Source: Luteibacter sp. UNCMF331Sha3.1
GTDB lineage: Bacteria; Pseudomonadota; Gammaproteobacteria; Xanthomonadales; Rhodanobacteraceae
Assembly: GCF_900109915.1 (NCBI RefSeq)
Contig: NZ_FOBU01000002.1
Coordinates: 1,381,170-1,445,169 of the forward strand
DNA length: 64,000 nt
Direction: 5' to 3'
Part shown: piece after piece, positions 57,696-64,000 of the stretch
Numbering within the stretch: the first letter of the stretch is position 1
Layout: each line of letters begins with the position of its first letter
Translations under genes and position numbers: made by a program
The notes under the pieces: generated by a model
Databases searched by the model: none
What the model saw: the letters and a program-made list of their open reading frames with translations, nothing else
What the model was told of the DNA's origin: nothing

Positions 57696-59744
57696 TCACC
57701 GCTTGCCGATGCCGTTGGCCATGCGGGCCACCCAGCGGTACATGACGAACACCACCAGCGCGAAAGCGATGCCGCCGAGCCATTGGGCGGTCTCGCCGAA
57801 GCCCGCGCCGACCAGTGCCAGCGGCGCCTGCAGGTTGCTGAAGCCCAGCTTGTCGGCGAAGGCCACGATCGCGGCGATCACCACACCGATGATGCTCTCG
57901 CCGACGATGAGGCCCGACGCGAGCAGCACGCCGAGCTGCTTCGTGCTTTCCGGTCGCGCCGCGCGATCGGCGCGGCGATCGAAGTACCAGCCTACGATCG
58001 AGCCGACCACCACCATCAACGTGCTCACGGTCGGCAGGTAGATGCCCAGGCCGACGGCCAGCGGCGGGATGCGCGCGTTTCGGGTGGTGCGCGCCAGGAG
58101 CTCGTCGATGGCGATGATCACGATACCGATGCCGACACCGATCTCGATCAGGCTCCAGTCGATGTTGCCGGTGATCACGCCCTCGGCAAGCGCCGAGATC
58201 AGGCCGGCCTGCGGCGCCGGCAGGGCGTGCGGCCCCGCGCCCGCCACGCCGACGAAACCATAGGCCTTGTTGATCAGATCCAGCACCGGAGGAATCACCG
58301 CCGCGCCCGCGATCACACCGACGACGAGTGCCACCTGCTGTCGCCACGGCGTGGCATCCACCAGCTGGCCGGTCTTCAGATCCTGCAGGTTGTTGTTGGC
58401 GATCGCGGCGACGGTGAAGACGACCGAGGTGATGAACAGCGCGAAGGCCACCAGCGCCTTGCCTTCATCGGGGCCGACGTACGGCTTGACGAAGGCCACC
58501 AGCAGCAGCGCGGCGCAGATCACCACCAGAATGCCCACGCCCGACAGGGGACTGTTGGAGGAGCCGATGAGGCCGGCCATGTAGCCGCACACCGTCGATA
58601 CGAAAAAGCCCATCAGCACCACGAAGGCCACGCCACCGATGGCCAGCACGCCGACGTGTGCGCCCAGTCCGGCCGTGTTGCTGAAATAGCCCAGCAGCCA
58701 GGCGATGGGAATGAAGCATCCGAGCGTGACGAGGCCGACGATGCCGATAGGGATGTCGCGCTCGGTGCGCGGCAGGGTGTCGGCGTTGCCGGCCTTGCGC
58801 ACCCTGCCGGCGGCCATGGCGGAACTCAGTCCGGTGATGACGGGCTTCACCAGCTTGGCCAGCGTCCAGATGGCGGAAACGCCGATCGCGCCCGCGCCGA
58901 CGTAACGCACCTTCTGGCTCCAGGTCGCATTCGCGAGATCGGACAGCGGCTGCGACAGGTCGCCGAGCGCGGAGAAGTGCGGCACGCCCCAGCCCCAGCC
59001 GATGATCGCGCCGACCAGCATGGCGATGCCGACCGAAATGCCGACCAGATGCCCGATGGCGAACAGCGCGAACGACAGGCCGAAGTCGAAGCCGCTGACG
59101 CCACCTCTGTCGTTGACGCGGAAGTAGCGCACGAAGTCGCTGGCGAAGACCTGCGTGGCCACGATCACGGCGAACACGGCCGATACGATGGAACCCCACA
59201 GCACGGCGAGCAGGCCGGCCCGGCCTTCTTCCACACTGTCGGCGTTCGCGTCGTCGCCGCTGCCCACCTTCAGTACTTCGGCGCAGGCGATGCCTTCGGG
59301 GTAGGGCAGGTCGGAATTGGTGACCAGCGCGCGGCGCAGCGGGATGGAATACATCACGCCGAGGATGCCGCCCAGCGCGCACACGGCGAACGATGTCCAG
59401 AAAGGGAAGTCCGCCCACCAGCCGATCATGATCATGCCCGGCAGCACGAAGATGATGGAAGACAGGGTGCCCGCCGCCGAGGCGATGGTCTGCACCACGT
59501 TGTTTTCCTGGATGGTGGAATCCTTGAACCCGCGCAACAGGGCCATGGAAATCACGGCCGCCGGAATCGAGGTGGCGAACGTCAGGCCTGCCTTCAGGCC
59601 GAAGAACACGTTGGCGGCGGTGAACACCACCGTGATGATCACGCCGAGGACGAGGCCGCGAACGGTCAGCTCCTTGCGATGGTCCGATGGGGGAAGGTTT
59701 CCGCTCAAAGTCGTCCGTCCTGTGATGGTCCCTGGTGTCCGCAT
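57696..59744 (-). CDS. OPT-family oligopeptide transporter
   Basis: About 682 residues from the ATG at 59744 (a later TTG near 59706 is also possible). The protein is almost entirely membrane: about 14-16 hydrophobic spans. The OPT features are FTAANVFFGLKAGLTFATSIPAAVISMALL at the N-terminus, NNVVQTIASAAG, PYPEGIACAEVLK, and GVGIGIVIIAIDELL near the C-terminus. OPT proteins import oligopeptides or metal-ligand complexes by proton symport. The bacterial branch is mostly uncharacterised. It is a single gene with terminator hairpin and about 185 bases of leader. Confidence 0.92.
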   Translation of the reverse strand: MRTPGTITGRTTLSGNLPPSDHRKELTVRGLVLGVIITVVFTAANVFFGLKAGLTFATSIPAAVISMALLRGFKDSTIQENNVVQTIASAAGTLSSIIFVLPGMIMIGWWADFPFWTSFAVCALGGILGVMYSIPLRRALVTNSDLPYPEGIACAEVLKVGSGDDANADSVEEGRAGLLAVLWGSIVSAVFAVIVATQVFASDFVRYFRVNDRGGVSGFDFGLSFALFAIGHLVGISVGIAMLVGAIIGWGWGVPHFSALGDLSQPLSDLANATWSQKVRYVGAGAIGVSAIWTLAKLVKPVITGLSSAMAAGRVRKAGNADTLPRTERDIPIGIVGLVTLGCFIPIAWLLGYFSNTAGLGAHVGVLAIGGVAFVVLMGFFVSTVCGYMAGLIGSSNSPLSGVGILVVICAALLLVAFVKPYVGPDEGKALVAFALFITSVVFTVAAIANNNLQDLKTGQLVDATPWRQQVALVVGVIAGAAVIPPVLDLINKAYGFVGVAGAGPHALPAPQAGLISALAEGVITGNIDWSLIEIGVGIGIVIIAIDELLARTTRNARIPPLAVGLGIYLPTVSTLMVVVGSIVGWYFDRRADRAARPESTKQLGVLLASGLIVGESIIGVVIAAIVAFADKLGFSNLQAPLALVGAGFGETAQWLGGIAFALVVFVMYRWVARMANGIGKR

Positions 59745-59929
59745 CGAGGCGTGCGGAGGCGTCGAGCCTGCCACTCGTGCGGCAGGTCAGGCCGTAGGGT
59801 TGCCCGATTCGGTAGGAATCGCAATGGGGCGGCGCGACCCATGGACATATTCGACAAGACCCGGCGAGCCAAGGCGGCGCCGAATGGCGAAGGTCCGCAA
59901 CCGGCGGGCCGCCAGCCAGGAGAAGGGTC

Positions 59930-60889
59930 ATGAACGGTCCGTTTCTCGCGCGCGCTCTGCCGCGGGTCTTCACGTGGTCGGTGCTGGCGTGTGCCTTCGC
60001 CGCAGGTCACGCGCTGGCGGCCAACGACGAGACCTCCGTCAGTCCCGTCGTGAAGATCAACGAGGCGGCGAAGACGACGCCGATCACGGCGACGCCGTTG
60101 CGTGGCTCGCTCACCATGCTGTCCGGCTCCGGCGGCAACATCACCGTACTCGACAGCCCCGAAGGCAAGTTGATGGTCGACGCCGGTATCGCCGTGTCGC
60201 AGCCGCGCGTCGAGCAGGCGCTCGACGCCATCAGCCACCGACCAATCAGGTACCTCATCGACACCCACTACCACTGGGACCACACCGACGGGAACCGCTG
60301 GGTGTCGAAGGCGGGCGCGACGATCGTCGCCACGGCTGGCACCGTCAAGCGCGTGTCCACCAGCACGCGCGTCGACTTCTGGAAAGCGACCTTCCCGCCG
60401 CTTCCCGCGGGGGCCATCCCGTCGGAGGTGCTCACGTCCAACCGCACGTACCATTTCGGCGGACAGACCGTGGAGGTCCGCCTGCTCGTACCGTCCCACA
60501 CGGACACCGACCTCTACGTGTTCTTCAGGGAGGCGAATGTCGCGTCGCTCGGCGACCTGTTCTGGAACGGGGTGTACCCGTTCATCGACAACCAGAATGG
60601 CGGCGGCATCGACGGCATGATCAAGGGCGACGACGCCATCCTTGCGCAACTCGACGACGATGTGATCCTGGTGCCCGGTCATGGCGAGGTCGGCACGAAG
60701 AAACAATTGCAGGCCTTTCGGGACATGCTCGTCGGCATCCGCGCGAACGTCGCCGCCCTGAAAGCCCAGGGCAAATCCGAGGACGAGGTGGTCGCGGCCA
60801 GGCCGACCGCGAAGTGGGACGACGTTTACGGCCACTTCGTGATCAACCCGGAGTTCTTTACCCGCATCGTTTACGAGGGGCTGAAGTAG
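59930..60889 (+). CDS. Exported MBL-fold metallo-hydrolase
   Basis: 319 residues, with AGGAGAAGG upstream of the ATG. Signal peptide (VFTWSVLACAFAAGHALA), then the metallo-beta-lactamase zinc motifs: LIDTHYHWDHTDGN (HxHxDH), His in LLVPSHTDTDLYV, Asp in SLGDLFWNG and a late His in ILVPGHGEVG. The subgroup is like class B3 / quorum-quenching-type and cyclase-like hydrolases (a Q-G-A-like layout with VDAGIA before the zinc site). It is periplasmic; the substrate is unknown. It is convergent to the AhpD/OYE fusion with a hairpin between. Confidence 0.88.
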   Translation: MNGPFLARALPRVFTWSVLACAFAAGHALAANDETSVSPVVKINEAAKTTPITATPLRGSLTMLSGSGGNITVLDSPEGKLMVDAGIAVSQPRVEQALDAISHRPIRYLIDTHYHWDHTDGNRWVSKAGATIVATAGTVKRVSTSTRVDFWKATFPPLPAGAIPSEVLTSNRTYHFGGQTVEVRLLVPSHTDTDLYVFFREANVASLGDLFWNGVYPFIDNQNGGGIDGMIKGDDAILAQLDDDVILVPGHGEVGTKKQLQAFRDMLVGIRANVAALKAQGKSEDEVVAARPTAKWDDVYGHFVINPEFFTRIVYEGLK

Positions 60890-60895
60890 TGGGTG

Positions 60896-60917
60896 CGCGC
60901 GGTGCGGCCACCGCGCG
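60896..60917. terminator. Hairpin between convergent genes
   Basis: A 9-base-pair perfect stem, CGCGCGGTG / CACCGCGCG, with a 4-nt loop. It lies 7 bases after the metallo-hydrolase stop (60889) and 22 bases beyond the fusion-gene stop (60939), so it can serve both. Confidence 0.6.
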
Positions 60918-60938
60918 TCATCGGAGGTGGAGGGGTGG

Positions 60939-61370
60939 TTACGTGGCCCTGAGGTAATCGGTATACCCACGTGCGCCGCCCTGGTAGTACGTTTCAGGAT
61001 CCCCCGAAGACATAAGGATACCCTGCTGGAAACGTTCCACGAGGTCCGGGTTCGCGACATAAGGCGCGCCGAACGACACGAGGTCGACGTCGCCTCCAGC
61101 GAGCGCGGCTCGTGCGGATGCCTCGGTGAAGTAATCGCAGCCCGTCGACTGGCTGGCGGCGAGGTTGATGGCTTCGATCTCGAGCTGGGACAGCGTTCCG
61201 CTCTTGAGAATGGCGGAGGCGCGAAGGAGATGCTCGAGCACGGCGGGCGCATTGGTCCCGACGGTGGCGTACGCGTTCGGGATGCCGCCGTACGTCGATT
61301 TCACCTTGGCGAAGACAGCAGCGCTATCGCCGGCGGCCGACGCGGCGGTGGTCGTCTTCAGTCGATTCAT
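60939..61370 (-). pseudogene. In-frame fusion remnant: AhpD-like N-part with Old Yellow Enzyme C-tail
   Basis: 143 residues in one open frame. Residues 1 to about 80 are the N-terminal half of an AhpD/carboxymuconolactone-decarboxylase protein (VFAKVKSTYGGIPNAYATVG, HLLRASAILKSGTLSQLEIEAINLAAS, GCDY), cut just where the CxxC active site should continue. From about residue 81 the chain is the end of an Old Yellow Enzyme/NemA-type reductase: ARAALAGGDVDLVSFGAPYVANPDLVERF and DPETYYQGGARGYTDYL. Catalytic parts of both enzymes are missing: only one Cys of CxxC remains, and the OYE barrel with its catalytic His is absent. It is best seen as the scar of a deletion between two neighbouring genes; whether it is expressed is unknown. 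Confidence 0.7.
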
Positions 61371-61568
61371 GGGAGAGTCCCGCGAGATGGCAGTCGATGT
61401 GTAGCGTAGGAAGAAGGCCAGCCGAAGGATTGCCGAATGCGCGTCTTTTGTTGAAATCCGAGACACGTGCGCTTCGAACGAGCGTCGTCAATCCGCGTTG
61501 GCAATCGTACGGACAGGTCGCTGGATTCGAGGACACTCTGGTGACGCGCCCGTACTTTTCCCCAATCG

Positions 61569-61847
61569 TCAATCTGAACCGCCCGGAAGCGTGACCGTCC
61601 CCGCGCTCTCGTGCTCGTCGGCGTCGTGCGGCAAACTCAGCCACCCGCGTGGCTTGAATAGTGCGTGTTCCAGCGCGGCAGCGAAAAAGGCCGGAATCTC
61701 CGCGCCGTCCAACATGGCATCGAGCCGGCGTGCCGTCACCGATCGCCCCAGATACACGGCCTGCGACTCTCTGGTGCTGTAGCCGTTGCGTGCCAGATCG
61801 TCCAACACCCGGCGCAGGTTAGTTCGACGAATGGATTGGGTCGGCAT
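61569..61847 (-). CDS. Small helix-turn-helix-like DNA-binding protein
   Basis: 92 residues from the ATG at 61847, with GAGGAG at good spacing upstream; the longer open frame to 61946 lacks one. The chain NLRRVLDDLARNGYSTRESQAVYLGRSVTARRLDAMLDGAEIPAFFAAALEHALFKPRGWL follows the pattern of phage-repressor-like/Cro-type HTH regulators that end in LGLPRGWLD-like segments (here FKPRGWLSL). It is probably a small transcription regulator. It lies beside the fusion remnant, on the same strand but 198 bases away, and divergent from the PAP2 gene; its target is unknown. Remaining bases 61371-61568 hold nothing I can support. Confidence 0.6.
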   Translation of the reverse strand: MPTQSIRRTNLRRVLDDLARNGYSTRESQAVYLGRSVTARRLDAMLDGAEIPAFFAAALEHALFKPRGWLSLPHDADEHESAGTVTLPGGSD

Positions 61848-61978
61848 TACCACTCCTCGGCCATGAATGTCGTTTCGGTGTACGGGGCCTCGCACATCGC
61901 GGATGCCTCCCGCGGACAAATTTGCCGAATCGGCATGCTTTTCCATCGTCTAGACGATCGGTGCGCGCACGGGTGCGC

Positions 61979-62019
61979 TTGACCTCCATCAAGGGGACTG
62001 GGGCCAGGCCATGTCTAAT
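61979..62019 (+). promoter_or_regulatory. FNR/ANR-like box and -10 element before the PAP2 gene
   Basis: TTGAC-CTCC-ATCAA (61979-61992) matches the FNR/ANR consensus TTGAT-N4-ATCAA at 9 of 10 positions. A -10-like TCTAAT (62014-62019) follows. The implied transcription start near 62026 puts the box centre about 40.5 bases upstream, the place of an activator in class II promoters. No good -35 hexamer is present, as expected for activator-dependent promoters. Confidence 0.5.
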
Positions 62020-62061
62020 GGACCGGCCTGAATCGGGGCTTGCTTCACGGAGGGCCGTGTG

Positions 62062-62691
62062 ATGCGCAAACTAACGTTACGCCTGACCGCCTGCCTTATT
62101 TTCAGCTTACCTTTGGCCGCGATCGCAGGCGGCGGTCCGCTCGGCATCGACCACCGGGTGAGCTACGACAATCACGGAATCTGGAAGCGCACCTATCAGG
62201 AACGCCTGCTGTACGGAAGCGTATTGGCCGTTGGGGCGGGCGCACTCGTCTTCGGCGCTGACGATGATGTCGGCGACACGTTCTGGAGGTCGACCGACGC
62301 GATGGTCATCACGGCGGCTGCGACCACGACCATGAAGTACGCCTTTCGTCGCGAACGGCCGTCGGATACCGACAGTCCGGATCGTTGGTTCCGGTCCGGT
62401 AGCGCACGGAGCTTTCCCAGCGGAGAAGTGGCTGCACTATCCGCGGCCGTGGTGCCTTTCATCGTCAAATACAGCGACGACTATCCCGTCGTCTACGCGC
62501 TCGCTCTGTTGCCCGCATACGATGCGGTCGCCCGAGTCAAAGTGAGGGCTCACTGGCAGAGCGATGTCCTCGCGGGTGCTGCAATCGGCGTGAGCGTAGG
62601 GATATGGGCAACCCGGAGGAGTGAGTCGCCCATTATCCTGGGGTGGCTGCCGGGAGGATTTCGCGTCGGGTTCGTGCACCGTTTTCGCTGA
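62062..62691 (+). CDS. PAP2-superfamily phosphatase, exported
   Basis: 209 residues from the ATG at 62062, with GGAGGG seven bases upstream; a GTG directly before it is closer and less likely. Signal peptide (MRKLTLRLTACLIFSLPLAAIAGG), then two or three membrane or hydrophobic segments and the PAP2 motifs: KYAFRRERPSD (KxxxxxxRP), SARSFPSGE and ARVKVRAHWQSDVLAG (RxxxxxHxxxD). In the second motif the usual PSGH reads PSGE, so the first histidine of the catalytic pair is replaced. PAP2 enzymes hydrolyse lipid phosphates such as undecaprenyl pyrophosphate or phosphatidate. Activity of this variant is uncertain. Confidence 0.85.
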   Translation: MRKLTLRLTACLIFSLPLAAIAGGGPLGIDHRVSYDNHGIWKRTYQERLLYGSVLAVGAGALVFGADDDVGDTFWRSTDAMVITAAATTTMKYAFRRERPSDTDSPDRWFRSGSARSFPSGEVAALSAAVVPFIVKYSDDYPVVYALALLPAYDAVARVKVRAHWQSDVLAGAAIGVSVGIWATRRSESPIILGWLPGGFRVGFVHRFR

Positions 62692-62715
62692 GGGGGTCCG
62701 GCCCTGGTGCCGGTA

Positions 62716-64000
62716 TCACTGCCTGGCCTCGAGAGCTTTCAATCGAGACCTTGCGTGCTCATTGGTGCTGTCGAGAGCGACCGCTGCGGTGTAGCTGGCG
62801 ATAGCGAGGTCAAACGCGTGCTTCGCTTCATAGCCTTCGCCGAGACTATCGTGAGCGTTGGAACTACCGGGCGTCAGCGACACGTTCAGGCTGAACACGG
62901 CGATCGCCTGATCGACGTGCCCCGCATTCAGCAAGACACCGCCCCAGGCGTTGAGCTCCGACTCCGATATGGCGAACGTGGCGTCTTTCTGCTCGAGCCT
63001 CCGATACGCGGCAAGAGGTTCCTTGAAGTCGCTCTCCATCAAGGCGAGCCGAAGACGTTTCACCGGCATCGGAAGGCCCCCGCCATTGACCTCAAGGAGG
63101 TCAGGAAGGAACTGGCCGGCAATTTCGTCGACGAACTCTTCCGGATTCGCCCCCGCCAGGTTCGTCAGGACTATCACAGCGAGGTCATCGTGGGGATAGA
63201 CGAAGAAGGCCGTCCGGCGACCGCCAATACCCGCTGCCACGAGGTGACCACCGTGGTCGGACAGCGGCCACCCCATTCCCCAGGGAGTAGGGTGGCCATT
63301 GTTGAAATGCCCTGGGGACCACATCGTCTCGACAGCGGTGGGCGAAAGCAGCGTTCCGTTCTGCAGTGCGATGAGCCAGCGCGCAAGGTCCTCAGCCGAG
63401 GCATTCAGTCCGCCCGCGGTGCGAACGAAAGGCGAGAATTCATCGAAGGCGTGCTCCAACGGGCGTGTTCCTTCAGGACCGTCCACCGACCCGCCGACAT
63501 ACCGGTATAGCCGCGAGCGGCCGGGCATGATGGTCCGGGAATCTCCGAAAGCGGTAGAGCGCATGGCGGCCGGCGTGAATTGACGGGTTCGCATGAACTC
63601 GTCGAAGGGAACGCCTGAAACACGCTGGATGATTTTCCCCAGGATGACGTAGTTTGTCTGGTTGTAGCGGTACGACTGTCCCGCTGGAGCCTCGATCGGA
63701 CGCGCTGTGACCGTCTTCCAGGCGGAGTCTTCCGTTCCGTCTCCGACGAGCGAGCCCGTCCCCTGTCCTTTGGGCTGTTCGATGACATCGGGCAGTCCCG
63801 AAACGTGCGTCAGCAGTTGGGCAATGGTGACGTTCCGCCACGCCGCGGGAAGCCCTTCCAGATAGCGGGACGCCGGTGCGGAGAGCGATAGCTTGCCTCG
63901 CTCCACGAGCTGCATGATGGCCACCCCTGTGAACGCCTTCGTAGACGAGTTCAACGTAAAGATGGTTGTCGGTACGACCGGGCGGTTCGATTCCAGATCG
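62716..64000 (-). CDS. Serine hydrolase, class C beta-lactamase family (5' end outside window)
   Basis: Partial gene; its N-terminus lies beyond 64000. The visible part starts ...TIFTLNSSTKAFTGVAIM, in which S-S-T-K is the SxxK nucleophile motif of the family. The YxN motif follows as YRYNQTNYVIL, and a HxG-like segment sits in ...SDHGGHLVAAGIGG. After the beta-lactamase domain comes a C-terminal part with TPR-like helices (GVLLNAGHVDQAIAVFSLNVSLTPGSS, HDSLGEGYEAKHAFDLAIASYTAAVALDS). Such proteins are mostly esterases or D-aminopeptidases rather than antibiotic-degrading enzymes. It converges on the PAP2 gene with a 24-base gap. Confidence 0.88.
   Translation of the reverse strand, partial: DLESNRPVVPTTIFTLNSSTKAFTGVAIMQLVERGKLSLSAPASRYLEGLPAAWRNVTIAQLLTHVSGLPDVIEQPKGQGTGSLVGDGTEDSAWKTVTARPIEAPAGQSYRYNQTNYVILGKIIQRVSGVPFDEFMRTRQFTPAAMRSTAFGDSRTIMPGRSRLYRYVGGSVDGPEGTRPLEHAFDEFSPFVRTAGGLNASAEDLARWLIALQNGTLLSPTAVETMWSPGHFNNGHPTPWGMGWPLSDHGGHLVAAGIGGRRTAFFVYPHDDLAVIVLTNLAGANPEEFVDEIAGQFLPDLLEVNGGGLPMPVKRLRLALMESDFKEPLAAYRRLEQKDATFAISESELNAWGGVLLNAGHVDQAIAVFSLNVSLTPGSSNAHDSLGEGYEAKHAFDLAIASYTAAVALDSTNEHARSRLKALEARQ

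Noticed and set aside
62692-62715. CCGGC/GCCGG hairpin between the PAP2 and serine hydrolase genes
   Set aside because: Only five base pairs without T-tract; too weak to call a terminator.
1-64000. tRNA, rRNA, CRISPR, insertion sequence or prophage
   Set aside because: No transposase, integrase, phage structural gene, regularly spaced repeat or tRNA-like cloverleaf was recognised; the only short repeats are the palindromes described.

Overview
The window is GC-rich chromosomal DNA from a gammaproteobacterium, most likely of the Xanthomonadales/Rhodanobacteraceae (Luteibacter/Dyella-like). This is inferred from uniformly high GC, tight ATGA/GTGA gene overlaps, a protein ending in a domain that looks like the Xanthomonadales type IV secretion effector tag (XVIPCD), and TonB/PepSY/DUF3649/DUF3325 iron genes. 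No rRNA, tRNA, CRISPR array, insertion sequence or prophage was seen. Both ends cut genes: a thioredoxin-like protein at the left and a class C beta-lactamase-family serine hydrolase at the right.

Layout. 1-12.6 kb: the redoxin, then a two-gene operon of a 2,634-residue exported DUF11/SdrD-B repeat protein and a 1,247-residue outer-membrane barrel protein, closed by a palindromic terminator. 12.7-18.8 kb: a small secreted protein, a LytS/LytR-type two-component pair, a methyltransferase, a Tat-exported alpha/beta hydrolase, a borosin-type (SonM-like) N-methyltransferase homologue, and a phosphopantetheinyl transferase. 18.9-23.4 kb: a siderophore receptor with a Fur-like box plus DUF3649, PepSY and DUF3325 membrane proteins. 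23.5-33.6 kb: mostly single housekeeping or accessory genes (YaeQ, epoxide hydrolase, DUF924, MOSC, FAD monooxygenase, diguanylate cyclase, AraC regulator, MFS transporter, DUF488, DUF6644/DUF6152).

33.6-37.2 kb holds a double-domain KaiC-like ATPase overlapping a hybrid histidine kinase. 37.3-45.4 kb is a nine-gene overlapping operon: desaturase, FAD oxidoreductase, DUF1365, cyclopropane synthase, DUF1295, second CFA-like methyltransferase, lipocalin, ECF sigma factor and ChrR-type zinc/cupin anti-sigma factor. It resembles the singlet-oxygen/furan-fatty-acid regulon of Rhodobacter. A promoter-like motif, TGCATCCAWACC-N11-CGTAT, lies before the desaturase and is repeated exactly before a second operon at 48.2 kb (secreted protein plus DUF2878), which suggests a local ECF regulon.

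45.5-50.5 kb also has an ATP-grasp protein, a Dyp peroxidase with a small partner, and a metallo-hydrolase. 50.8-52.8 kb is a probable type IV secretion effector with an LprI/DUF1311 immunity protein. 52.9-64 kb holds a PQQ-type sugar dehydrogenase, an apparently leaderless ArsR regulator with an SRPBCC partner, a secreted unknown protein, a formyltransferase/deacetylase pair, an OPT transporter, a second metallo-hydrolase, an in-frame AhpD/Old-Yellow-Enzyme fusion remnant, a small HTH-like protein, a PAP2 phosphatase behind an FNR-like box, and the truncated serine hydrolase.
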